From: Bacteroidales bacterium
GTDB taxonomy: Bacteria; Bacteroidota; Bacteroidia; Bacteroidales; UBA4417
DNA length: 6,771 bases
Reading direction: 5' to 3'
NCBI GenBank assembly: GCA_025350385.1
Contig: JANXXZ010000524.1
Location: 1-6,771 of the forward strand
Part shown: piece by piece, positions 1 through 6,713 of the stretch
Layout of the letters: every line of letters starts with the position of its first letter
Numbering within the stretch: position 1 is the first letter of the stretch
Translations under genes and position numbers: made by a program
Notes under the pieces: model-generated
The model's database searches: none
What the model saw: the letters and a program-made list of their open reading frames with translations, nothing else
Told to the model about the DNA's origin: nothing

Positions 1-830
1 GCCAGGAGGCCAAAGAAAAACAGGAACATACCCAGGGTGATCAGGATGATTGCTGAATTTGAAAATCGGTGAAATACAAGATAACCATGTGTACCCCAGA
101 TTAATCCGGTGATAGTAAATAAAATGCTTCCGGGAAAAAAAACTTTCAGCGGGTTGAAAAGCATGATGATACGGAAAAGCAGCAAAAAGGTTTTGGTGCC
201 GTCCTTAATAAATTTAACATTGCTTGCCCGCCCGTTTCGTTCTTCAACTTTAATAGGGAAAGTGCCGATAGAATATCCTTCTTTAAGAAAAGCCAGGGTG
301 GAGGTGGTGGAAAAGCTGAAACCGTTGGGCATCAGGTGAAGCATCGAGAGTATGAGTTCCCGGTCGAATCCCCTGAACCCGGAATTAAAATCGGGTAATT
401 TCTGTTCAACGAGGTATTCCCCCACTTTCCTGATGAGTTTCTTTCCTCCTTTCCGGTTTCGTACCTGGAAAGAATCAGTGCCTCTTTCACCTATAACCAT
501 ATCGTATTCTTCAAGTAATTGCATAGCCCGGGCAATGTATTCCGGGTTATGTTGGCCGTCGCTGTCGAGGGTAAGCACCTTTGTGCCGTTAGCTTTCCTG
601 ATACCTGTTTTAAGGGATGCCCCATAGCCTTTGTTGGTTTCGTGCCTCAGCAACCTTACCGGGAATTGCTTTGCGATTTCGCAGGTGCGGTCGGTAGAGC
701 CATCATCAACTACTATAACCTCTGAAATATTTAAGATTCCCAGGTCAACTATCGCCTGGAGCAAAGGTCCAATGCCGGTTTCTTCGTTATAGGCTGGGAT
801 GATGACAGATACGGATGATTTTTCGGACAT
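1..830 (-). CDS. Family 2 glycosyltransferase, polyprenyl-phosphate sugar synthase type (DPM1/GtrB-like), 3' end beyond the window
   Basis: This frame reads from an ATG at 828-830 to the left edge without a stop, giving 276 residues and no C-terminus. It opens with the GT2 signature VSVIIPAYNEE (residues 7-17). VVDDGSTD (40-47) and LDSDGQH (88-94) supply the nucleotide-sugar and metal-binding aspartates, and NKGYGASLKTGI (66-77) is typical of the dolichol-phosphate mannosyltransferase branch. The catalytic domain is followed by a hydrophobic segment at about 229-251 and the start of a second at about 259-276. This is the layout of bacterial enzymes that load a sugar onto undecaprenyl phosphate at the inner membrane. 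By family comparison perhaps 30-40 residues are missing. The start lies 66 bp after the stop of the GT-C-like gene, which may use its product. No Shine-Dalgarno is visible, as is common in Bacteroidota. Class is secure; the sugar (mannose, glucose or other) cannot be read from sequence. Confidence 0.9.
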   Translation of the reverse strand, partial: MSEKSSVSVIIPAYNEETGIGPLLQAIVDLGILNISEVIVVDDGSTDRTCEIAKQFPVRLLRHETNKGYGASLKTGIRKANGTKVLTLDSDGQHNPEYIARAMQLLEEYDMVIGERGTDSFQVRNRKGGKKLIRKVGEYLVEQKLPDFNSGFRGFDRELILSMLHLMPNGFSFSTTSTLAFLKEGYSIGTFPIKVEERNGRASNVKFIKDGTKTFLLLFRIIMLFNPLKVFFPGSILFTITGLIWGTHGYLVFHRFSNSAIILITLGMFLFFFGLL

Positions 831-853
831 TAGCAATGCTTAAATTGAATGTT

Positions 854-861
854 CAAATTTA
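854..861 (-). promoter_or_regulatory. Possible Bacteroidota -7 promoter element before the GT2 gene
   Basis: On the minus strand this reads TAAATTTG, an exact fit to the TAnnTTTG consensus of the Bacteroidota primary sigma factor. It lies in the 66-bp gap between the GT-C-like gene and the GT2 gene, 23 bases before the GT2 ATG, which would give a leader of roughly 15-20 nt. No clear TTG-type -33 element is present upstream, so this could be chance in AT-rich sequence. If real, the GT2 gene could also be transcribed independently of the PBP and GT-C-like genes. Confidence 0.3.
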
Positions 862-896
862 CTTTTAATAAGTGCAGAAGTATTAGAATTGCTGAT

Positions 897-2501
897 TTAC
901 TTTTCGGCAGGTTTAACTATGCCTGCAGAAACTTTAGTCTCATACACGCAAACTGCATCAAGATAGATCATAGAGTCAATCTGTATCCCTCTATCGATTG
1001 ATTTTTGCTCAATTAAAGCCATCTGCTCTGTTGAAGAACGAAGTTCTTTTTCAATCCTGGCTATCCCTTCCCGGCGCGTTAGTTTGCCGGTGTACAACGG
1101 ATCTAATACTGGTTCCGGGTAAATTCCTTTTTCGGCACTCTTATAATCGGGAAATGAGAGAAGATGATTAAAAGCAGGTGATGCACGAATATGTCCGAAT
1201 GAATCCCAGTATGCTTCGCGTGTCATTGAAACATAATCGATTGCCCCTGCCTGGTATTGGGCAATCTGGAAGAAATTATGAAAAGTGAAGATAGCCAGCA
1301 ATATTCCAACCAATGATTTAACCAGGAAATGTCGTTTTTCGAAAGCCCATGTTATAAAAGCGGCAAATGGCAGGGCAACTATACCATAGGAATCAATATA
1401 TGCCCTTAACCCGAAACTTCCTCCATACCACCATAGCCACCAGGAGGAAATCACCCAGATATTAATGGCCATGAAGAGGGTGACCGGCCAAAAAATGGCC
1501 CTGTATTTTTTCCAAAGGAAGAATAACCCGATGAATGAGAAAACCATGACAGGGGTATAGACTAACCAACCTTTCCGATATCCCAATAATGTGTTTATAA
1601 TCTGAGGGTTAGAGAAGAAGAATTTTCCTTTGTCGCCATATGAAAAGAACAGGAATTGCCCGGTCATCGATTTCCAGTATATCATCTGGGGAATCCAGAC
1701 CAGTATCGCGGCCAGAATCATGATGATCACCAGGGAAAAATTGGAAATAAATAGCCGAACTCTTTCAATCATTGAATTCCAAGAGGATATATTCCAGAAT
1801 ATCAAAATGAGTACTATAATACTATTTGTCGGGCGGATTAAGGCGATGAGACCTGAAAGCAAGCCTAGAATGATGGAGTATTTTACTCCTGGTTTTTCGT
1901 TCCAGCGAATGGTGCAATACATAAAAACCGTCATGAGCGCAAAATTGTATGCATGCGACATAGCGGGTTCATCAGAAACATAAAAGAAAAGGTTAGTTGC
2001 CAGAACTACTGCGAAAAGTGTAATGGCTGTGACCCATTGCGAATAGAATTTATCAAGTACACGGCGGAGATAATGTAACCCGAGTGCGAAATAAAACAAA
2101 CTACTCAGTACCAGTGCGAACTGGTAGGGTGCCGAAAATCCCTTTGCTTCAAGTCCCATCCAAAGAAGCGGATAATGGATTACAATAAAAAACGGGGCAT
2201 ACATTACCGAAAGCCCCATCGTCGTAAAAATTACCCATTGGTCTTTAGGTCCTCGTAATGGCCAGAAATGTTTTGAAAAAGTTTCAAAATCGCTCCTTAT
2301 GAAGTTCAGTCTCAAATCGTGGTAGATGAAGGTTGCCGGGAGATAGGCGTAATAATGATTCACATCATCCCTGATAATCTTATCAGGCTTTTCCCATTGC
2401 CTGAAACTGAGATTCGTACCAAGAACAGTGGCAATGATAACCCAATAGGCAATAATCGCCGGTTTCCTGTAAAACGGAATAGTACTAATACCTGTCGTCA
2501 T
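897..2501 (-). CDS. Polytopic inner-membrane protein, putative GT-C-fold glycosyltransferase (PMT/ArnT-like)
   Basis: With the ATG at 2499-2501 the protein has 534 residues. Roughly ten or more hydrophobic segments span residues 15-415, and a soluble, charged tail follows (about 420-534). After the first membrane helix comes RDDVNHYYAYLPA (44-56). Acidic residues in this first outer loop are the usual catalytic feature of GT-C enzymes that use polyprenyl-phosphate sugars. Other notable stretches are YVSDEPAMSHAYNFA (174-188), LIRPTN (221-226) and a Trp-rich SSWWLWWYGG (352-361). The gene overlaps the PBP stop by 17 bp and has AAGGAA nine bases before the ATG, so its translation is probably coupled to the PBP gene. 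The open frame extends upstream to 2621, but those 40 residues are basic, lie inside the PBP coding sequence and would precede an already complete N-terminus, so I rejected them. The GT2 gene just downstream is a plausible supplier of the lipid-linked sugar. Membrane topology is clear; GT-C function is inferred from topology, the DD motif and context. It could instead be another membrane protein of unknown function. Confidence 0.75.
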   Translation of the reverse strand: MTTGISTIPFYRKPAIIAYWVIIATVLGTNLSFRQWEKPDKIIRDDVNHYYAYLPATFIYHDLRLNFIRSDFETFSKHFWPLRGPKDQWVIFTTMGLSVMYAPFFIVIHYPLLWMGLEAKGFSAPYQFALVLSSLFYFALGLHYLRRVLDKFYSQWVTAITLFAVVLATNLFFYVSDEPAMSHAYNFALMTVFMYCTIRWNEKPGVKYSIILGLLSGLIALIRPTNSIIVLILIFWNISSWNSMIERVRLFISNFSLVIIMILAAILVWIPQMIYWKSMTGQFLFFSYGDKGKFFFSNPQIINTLLGYRKGWLVYTPVMVFSFIGLFFLWKKYRAIFWPVTLFMAINIWVISSWWLWWYGGSFGLRAYIDSYGIVALPFAAFITWAFEKRHFLVKSLVGILLAIFTFHNFFQIAQYQAGAIDYVSMTREAYWDSFGHIRASPAFNHLLSFPDYKSAEKGIYPEPVLDPLYTGKLTRREGIARIEKELRSSTEQMALIEQKSIDRGIQIDSMIYLDAVCVYETKVSAGIVKPAEK

Positions 2502-4812
2502 CTTCAATTTTTCCTTTGCCTGCTGATTTCTCTTCAAACGTGGCACAATTAATATCAACAGAAAGAGGAGCCTCCGGCTTTTCGAAATCACCTTTCGTAA
2601 CCTGCAGGCTTGCATCAGCATATACTTTTTTCATGTATAATGCCCATATCGGTAATGCCATGTTAGCGCCCTGTCCCAGCGAAGTAGTCCGGAAACGGAT
2701 TGTGCGGTCGTCGCCTCCTACCCAGACACCAGTAACCAGGTCGGGAGTCAGACCCATGAACCACCCGTCGGAGTTACTCTGCGTTGTACCGGTTTTGCCG
2801 GCAATGGGATTGGTAAACCCGTATTTGCCCCTTAACCTGCTGCCCGTGCCACCTTCAACCACACCTTTCATGAGAATCAGCATCAGGTAGGCAGTTTCTT
2901 CGCTCATGGCCTCTTCCTGCCTGGGGGTAAATTCGGCTATCACATTACCATGCCTGTCTTCAATACGTGTTATAAATATAGGTTGGATATAGAGTCCTTT
3001 GTTGGCATAGGTATCAACCGCGCCGGTCATTTCATACAAAGTGATATCAGGAGTGCCAAGGCAAATGGATGGGACAGCCGGCAGTGGGCTCACTATGCCC
3101 ATTTTTCGGGCTATCTGCACGACAGCCTGGGGTGAGAAACGCTTAATAAGGTATGTTGAAATCCAGTTAATGGAATTGGCCAGCGCTTCTTTAAGTGTAA
3201 CCATCTGGCCTTCTTTGTAGTCGCTGGAGTTAGCCGGTGACCAGAGTTTCCCGTTCGCTTCGATGCTGTATTGTACGTTGGCAATCTGCGAACAGGGGGA
3301 AAGTTCCCCGTCCTGCATTGCAACGGTGTAAACAAAAGGTTTAAAAGTGGAACCAACCTGCCTGCGGCCAACCACTACATGATCGTATTTGTAATGTTTG
3401 AAATTTATTCCGCCTACATAGGCACGCACGTAGCCGGTTTGTGGTTCCATTGACATTAAGCCGGCTTGTAAATACCATTTATGATACCTGATGGAGTCCA
3501 TAGGGCTCATAACCGTATCAATTTCTCCTTTCCAGCTGAATACCCGCATCGGTATAGGAGTGTTGAAACTGCGTTCAATTGAATCGGCTGATACACCGGC
3601 TTTGCGAAGGCTATGATACCTGTCGGAGCGTTTTTTGGAAGCGAGTTCCAGTTTTTTGATTTCGTTCCTGTCGCTTAAATCGTAAGGGGCATGGCTGTTC
3701 CCTTTCCAATGCTTGAAAAATGCGGGTTGCAAATCGTTTGAGAGGTGCTCTGTGACTGCTTCTTCAGCAAACCGTTGCATTTTCGAATTCACCGTGGTGT
3801 ATATCTTGAGGCCGTCTTTATAAAGGTTGTAAGCGTTACCTTCAGAATTCTTATTTTTTTTGATCCATCCAAATGCCGGGTCCCTGTCCCAGTGGATTGA
3901 ATCGGCGCGGTATTCAGCCGGGTCATCATAATCATCTTTATTGGGTTTTTCAGCCATCAGCATGGTTCGGAGGTACTCCCTGAAATAGGTGGCAAGGCCT
4001 GTATTATGGTCTTGCAGGCTGAAATGAGACATATCAAGCGGCAGTATTTTAACCGAATCATATTGAGTTGCATTAATATAATTATATTTCAGCATCTGAT
4101 GCAATACTACTTCCCGTCTTTTGCCGGCTCGATCCTTATTCCGGACCGGGTGAAAAAAGGAAGGGGCTTTCAGTATACCAATGAGCAGCGCTGATTCCTG
4201 CATGTTGAGTTCGGCAGGTGATTTGTCAAAATAGGTCCTTGCTGCCGATTTAATGCCATACGACTGGCTTCCGAAATCAACCGTGTTAAGATAAAGCGCG
4301 GCAATTTCTTCCTTGGTATAGTTTCGTTCCAGTTTGATTGCCGTAACCCATTCGCGGAGTTTGGCAAAACCGGTCCCTATAAAAGTATGGTAATAACGAC
4401 GTGGAAAGAGGTTCTTGGCAAGTTGTTGAGTAATGGTACTTCCCCCGCCTTTATCGGTATTTGTAACCATTCCCCAGAATACCCGTACCAGTGCTTTGCC
4501 ATCGATCCCTGAATGCTTTTCGAAACGGGCATCCTCAGTGGCAACAAGGGCTTTTACGATCCAGGGGGACAGTTCGGCGTAATGTACATTTGAACGGTTC
4601 TCGATATAGAAGGCACCCAGAAGTTTCTGATCTGCCGAAATCACTTCAGATGCCTGGTTGCTTTTTGGATTCTCAAGTTCCTGGAACGAAGGCATGAATC
4701 CCAGCCATCCCAGGGAAAGTGCAGTAAAAAACAAGGCTATAAATACCAGAGAACAAACGTACCCAATCCAGAATCGTTTTACCCATTCGTTTTCGTCAAC
4801 TTTCTTTTTCAT
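2485..4812 (-). CDS. mrcA: Class A penicillin-binding protein (PBP1A type): peptidoglycan glycosyltransferase and transpeptidase
   Basis: This 775-residue bifunctional enzyme polymerises lipid II and cross-links the glycan strands on the periplasmic side of the inner membrane. A short cytoplasmic N-terminus is followed by one membrane anchor (about 14-40). The GT51 glycosyltransferase domain shows ATEDARFEKHSG with catalytic Glu93 (91-102), GGGSTITQQLAKN (122-134), a motif III region with Glu154 in KLREWVTAIKLE (151-162), and EEIAALYLNTVDFG (168-181). A linker of about 200 residues leads to the penicillin-binding domain, which has all three active-site motifs: STFK with nucleophile Ser488 (488-491), SIN (547-549) and KTGTT (673-677). 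All expected catalytic residues are present, so the protein should be active. Motif III lacks the first Arg of the usual RKxxE (Ala150 there), which I take as a lineage variant. The ATG at 4810-4812 gives a normal N-terminus. It follows gldH after 108 bp and overlaps the GT-C-like gene at its 3' end. Function is secure; the symbol mrcA (ponA elsewhere) follows family usage. Confidence 0.96.
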   Translation of the reverse strand: MKKKVDENEWVKRFWIGYVCSLVFIALFFTALSLGWLGFMPSFQELENPKSNQASEVISADQKLLGAFYIENRSNVHYAELSPWIVKALVATEDARFEKHSGIDGKALVRVFWGMVTNTDKGGGSTITQQLAKNLFPRRYYHTFIGTGFAKLREWVTAIKLERNYTKEEIAALYLNTVDFGSQSYGIKSAARTYFDKSPAELNMQESALLIGILKAPSFFHPVRNKDRAGKRREVVLHQMLKYNYINATQYDSVKILPLDMSHFSLQDHNTGLATYFREYLRTMLMAEKPNKDDYDDPAEYRADSIHWDRDPAFGWIKKNKNSEGNAYNLYKDGLKIYTTVNSKMQRFAEEAVTEHLSNDLQPAFFKHWKGNSHAPYDLSDRNEIKKLELASKKRSDRYHSLRKAGVSADSIERSFNTPIPMRVFSWKGEIDTVMSPMDSIRYHKWYLQAGLMSMEPQTGYVRAYVGGINFKHYKYDHVVVGRRQVGSTFKPFVYTVAMQDGELSPCSQIANVQYSIEANGKLWSPANSSDYKEGQMVTLKEALANSINWISTYLIKRFSPQAVVQIARKMGIVSPLPAVPSICLGTPDITLYEMTGAVDTYANKGLYIQPIFITRIEDRHGNVIAEFTPRQEEAMSEETAYLMLILMKGVVEGGTGSRLRGKYGFTNPIAGKTGTTQSNSDGWFMGLTPDLVTGVWVGGDDRTIRFRTTSLGQGANMALPIWALYMKKVYADASLQVTKGDFEKPEAPLSVDINCATFEEKSAGKGKIEDDDRY
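2511..2516 (-). promoter_or_regulatory. Shine-Dalgarno-like site that decides the start of the GT-C-like gene
   Basis: The minus strand reads AAGGAA, ending nine bases before the ATG at 2499-2501. It lies within the last codons of the PBP gene. Purine-rich sites this clear are absent before the other starts in the window. It supports the 2501 start over the 120-bp longer frame and fits translational coupling to the PBP. Confidence 0.5.
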
Positions 4813-4844
4813 CCGTAATTAATTTCTTTTTTAAGGTCGGATGC

Positions 4845-4862
4845 CTGCCTGCCGGCAGACAG
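4845..4862 (-). repeat. Short GC-rich palindrome in the gldH-PBP spacer (REP-like)
   Basis: The two 9-base arms CTGCCTGCC and GGCAGACAG meet directly, and the perfect core CTGCCGGCAG spans 4849-4858. The only mismatched pair becomes a G-U wobble in RNA from the minus strand, the direction of transcription, so the RNA could form a compact hairpin. No T-run follows, so it does not look like a standard intrinsic terminator. It is markedly more GC-rich than the AT-rich spacer around it. Palindromes of this kind are often dispersed genomic repeats, but only one copy lies in this window. Confidence 0.6.
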
Positions 4863-4864
4863 AG

Positions 4865-4920
4865 AACTAGCATGTTGCCAAATACAAGGGTGTTTGTGTT
4901 TTGCACGGAACATGCTCGTT
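4865..4920 (-). repeat. Inverted repeat directly after the gldH stop codon
   Basis: The arms AACTAGCATGTT (4865-4876) and AACATGCTCGTT (4909-4920) are complementary at 11 of 12 positions, with a perfect inner 8 bp. The 32-base interior can pair further, with CAAATACA (4879-4886) facing the T/G-rich stretch near 4895-4903 around a small bulge. The outer arm abuts the gldH TGA at 4921-4923. It could be a 3' stabilising or processing hairpin, or a factor-assisted terminator; no U-tract supports classical intrinsic termination. The minus strand of the interior also holds TGTATTTG, one base off the -7 consensus, so a PBP promoter here is possible but unproven. Confidence 0.55.
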
Positions 4921-5442
4921 TCATTTTTGATTGCCTGTTTTTACGATACGGATGCCTACATCTGAGATGCCTTTGAGAACTTTCTGCCTCATGGCCTGGT
5001 TCACGCCAATAAGATATGTTCCAGGTTTGCGAAAACGCACCTCTTTCCTGAAAATAAAGCGGGAGTCTTTAATTTTTCCCATTCCCTTCCCATACCATTT
5101 GCCATCGGGTGCGGCAAGGATACATTCGGCCGTATCACGGGAATATGTTCCACCCGGATAGTAGGCAGTAATAAAAAGGTATAGATTCTGGTAATCATAT
5201 GAAGTAGTATTCCTGACATTAAATCCAAAATCATATTTCAGGAGGGTATCAGATACCTTGAACTGAAAGAACAGGGTGTCCGTTGCCTTCCACTCCGTTT
5301 TCTGAACGTGCTGTATCTCTTCATACAGTATTGAATCGTCGCATGAAGCCAGTAAAAGCATAAGGAAGAAAACAATAATCGGTGCCCGGGTTAACAGGAA
5401 ATTTATTTTAAAATTGCTATGAAGAGAATTTAATAAAGGCAT
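4921..5442 (-). CDS. gldH: Gliding motility-associated lipoprotein GldH
   Basis: The protein has 173 residues from the ATG at 5440-5442. A basic N-terminus and hydrophobic stretch run into the lipobox LASC, with lipidated Cys34 followed by DD, so a lipoprotein exported by Sec and processed by signal peptidase II is expected. The mature part carries the GldH family pattern: NLYLFITAYYPGGTYSRDT, then GKWYGKGMGKIKDSRF, then a final KGISDVGIRIVK. In Flavobacterium johnsoniae GldH is needed for gliding. The family is also widespread in non-gliding Bacteroidota, so its presence does not show that this organism glides. The frame opens further to a TTG at 5481, overlapping ricT by 14 bp, but that adds 13 residues to an already complete signal peptide. 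The ATG start leaves a 25-bp gap after ricT and is preferred, although no clear ribosome binding site separates the two. Family assignment is strong; molecular function is not well defined. Confidence 0.93.
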   Translation of the reverse strand: MPLLNSLHSNFKINFLLTRAPIIVFFLMLLLASCDDSILYEEIQHVQKTEWKATDTLFFQFKVSDTLLKYDFGFNVRNTTSYDYQNLYLFITAYYPGGTYSRDTAECILAAPDGKWYGKGMGKIKDSRFIFRKEVRFRKPGTYLIGVNQAMRQKVLKGISDVGIRIVKTGNQK

Positions 5443-5467
5443 TAAAAACAGGTTTAGGTTGCTAAAG

Positions 5468-6583
5468 TTATTTTTTATCAAAACGGTGAAGGTCGTCAGT
5501 ACCTGCCACCATGTCGTTCACTTCCTTCTTTGTCACTTTCCGGATAAAGTCTTCCAGTTTTTCCGGCATATTTCCGGTTTTGTTCGATTCTATGATTTCT
5601 TTTACTTTTTCAATTGGAATAGCAAACAGTTCACCTTCATTCATTTTGTAAGAGAACCACATTATTCCTCCAAATACATCTATTTTTTGAACTGACGCAT
5701 CTCCCTTCTTGGTTTTCAGGAGTATGTTATCGTCAGGAAATCCTTTAATAGCATCCTGGTATGATTCATACTCGTAATTAAGGCAACATTTGAGCTTTGA
5801 GCATTGTCCTGCAAGTTTTTGTGGGTTTAGCGACATTTGCTGAACCCTTGCAGCCGAAGTGGAAACGGAATGAAATCCTGTAAGCCAGGTACTGCAACAG
5901 AGCTCACGACCGCATGAACCTAGTCCTCCAAGCCGGCTGGCTTCCTGCCTTACCCCTATCTGGCGCATCTCAATCCTCACTTTGAATTCGTCGGCAAGTA
6001 TTTTAATCAATTCCCTGAAATCAACCCTTTCATCAGCAGTATAATAGAATATTGCCTTGGTATCGTCGCCCTGGAATTCCACATCGTTTACCTTCATTTT
6101 GAGACCAAGGTTAACGGCAAAAATCCTGCATTTGATAATGGCATCCTTTTCACGGGTAACAGAAGCGATCCATTTGTCAATATCGGCAGGACGCGCTTTG
6201 CGGTATACCTTGCGGATATCTTCCTTTAACGGATTCACATTTTTCCGTTTCATCTGTATCCTTGCCAGTTCGCCGGTCAGTGTTACAACGCCGATATCGT
6301 GACCTGGAGATGCTTCAACGGCTACAATATCGCTGATATGAACAATGAGTCCATTAGGGAGGCGGAAAAAATCCTTGCGGTTATTTTTAAACCGGATCTC
6401 CACACAGTCGAATTTGATGTGTGTATCAGGCAAGGGGAGATCTTTTAGCCAGTCTTGAACATCGAGTTTGGCGCAGGAATGGTTGAATACCAATTCGCTG
6501 ACGGTGCCGGACCTGACCTGCTGGCAGCAGCTACGCGAAAACATTGGTTGGTAAGGTATATCGGGGGTGGTGTTTTCTTCCAT
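5468..6583 (-). CDS. ricT: PSP1-domain protein RicT (YaaT family)
   Basis: From the ATG at 6581-6583 the product is a soluble protein of 371 residues with no signal peptide or membrane segment. The PSP1 core includes VEIRFKNNRKDFFR (61-74) and continues through FYYTADERVDFRELIKILADEF (179-200, first 20 residues typical of the family), then the cysteine-rich signature: LGSCGRELCCSTWL (221-234), SLNPQKLAGQCSKLKCCLNYE (251-271). Cys224, Cys229, Cys230, Cys261, Cys266 and Cys267 match the family's conserved cysteines, linked in Bacillus subtilis to [4Fe-4S] clusters in the RicA-RicF-RicT complex. That complex affects RNase Y-dependent mRNA maturation and, through it, sporulation and biofilm formation. 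Neither partner gene is in this window. Additional cysteines lie near the N-terminus (Cys19, Cys20, Cys37). A GTG at 6617-6619 would add 12 residues, but it falls in a leader stem and ATG is preferred. Family is certain; the role in Bacteroidota is inferred. Confidence 0.93.
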   Translation of the reverse strand: MEENTTPDIPYQPMFSRSCCQQVRSGTVSELVFNHSCAKLDVQDWLKDLPLPDTHIKFDCVEIRFKNNRKDFFRLPNGLIVHISDIVAVEASPGHDIGVVTLTGELARIQMKRKNVNPLKEDIRKVYRKARPADIDKWIASVTREKDAIIKCRIFAVNLGLKMKVNDVEFQGDDTKAIFYYTADERVDFRELIKILADEFKVRIEMRQIGVRQEASRLGGLGSCGRELCCSTWLTGFHSVSTSAARVQQMSLNPQKLAGQCSKLKCCLNYEYESYQDAIKGFPDDNILLKTKKGDASVQKIDVFGGIMWFSYKMNEGELFAIPIEKVKEIIESNKTGNMPEKLEDFIRKVTKKEVNDMVAGTDDLHRFDKK

Positions 6584-6611
6584 AGGTATGTAGAGTCGAT
6601 CAGTAAAACGC

Positions 6612-6642
6612 ACTGACACGGTGTTATAAACGATATGTCAGT
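6612..6642 (-). repeat. Perfect 7-bp inverted repeat in the ricT leader
   Basis: ACTGACA (6612-6618) and TGTCAGT (6636-6642) are exactly complementary across a 17-base loop. The structure ends 28 bases before the ricT ATG, and the alternative GTG at 6617-6619 overlaps one arm. It could form a leader hairpin that affects ricT translation, or serve as a palindromic protein-binding site. Chance occurrence cannot be excluded for arms this short. Confidence 0.4.
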
Positions 6643-6657
6643 TAATATTAGTATTTA

Positions 6658-6710
6658 GGTAGCAGGAAATGAAGGTAATAACGGGATTAAACCCATAATT
6701 GCCTGCTATC
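6658..6710 (-). repeat. Inverted repeat at the proposed 5' end of the ricT transcript
   Basis: GGTAGCAGG (6658-6666) and CCTGCTATC (6702-6710) match at 8 of 9 positions, with seven contiguous pairs, around a 35-base loop. The loop has its own small GGG/CCC pairing at 6683-6694. The structure begins just after the candidate -7 element, where transcription would be expected to start. It may be a 5' stem that stabilises the mRNA or a weak terminator for the upstream gene; no T-run supports the latter. Confidence 0.4.
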
Positions 6711-6713
6711 GCA

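Noticed and set aside
109..725. Plus-strand open frames opposite the GT2 gene
   Set aside because: They are antisense to a well-supported GT2 coding sequence, show no recognisable motif and have no start signals.
2502..2621. A 40-residue N-terminal extension of the GT-C-like protein
   Set aside because: It lies wholly inside the PBP coding sequence in another frame and is basic, and the ATG at 2501 has a well-spaced AAGGAA and already gives a complete membrane protein N-terminus.
1630..3453. Plus-strand open frames, and a minus-strand open frame at 3111-3371
   Set aside because: They overlap the PBP or GT-C-like genes in other frames and encode low-complexity or Arg/Pro-rich sequence typical of shadow frames.
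4865..4920. Intrinsic (Rho-independent) terminator after gldH
   Set aside because: The inverted repeat is clear, but its stem is not GC-rich, its loop is long and no run of T follows on the transcribed strand, so it is listed as a repeat.
5443..5481. TTG start for gldH overlapping the end of ricT
   Set aside because: It would lengthen the signal peptide to 46 residues and uses a rare start codon. The ATG at 5442 gives a normal 33-residue signal before Cys34. The evidence is not decisive.
6584..6619. GTG start for ricT adding 12 residues
   Set aside because: The added residues do not resemble the family N-terminus and the GTG lies in a potential stem; the ATG at 6583 is more likely.
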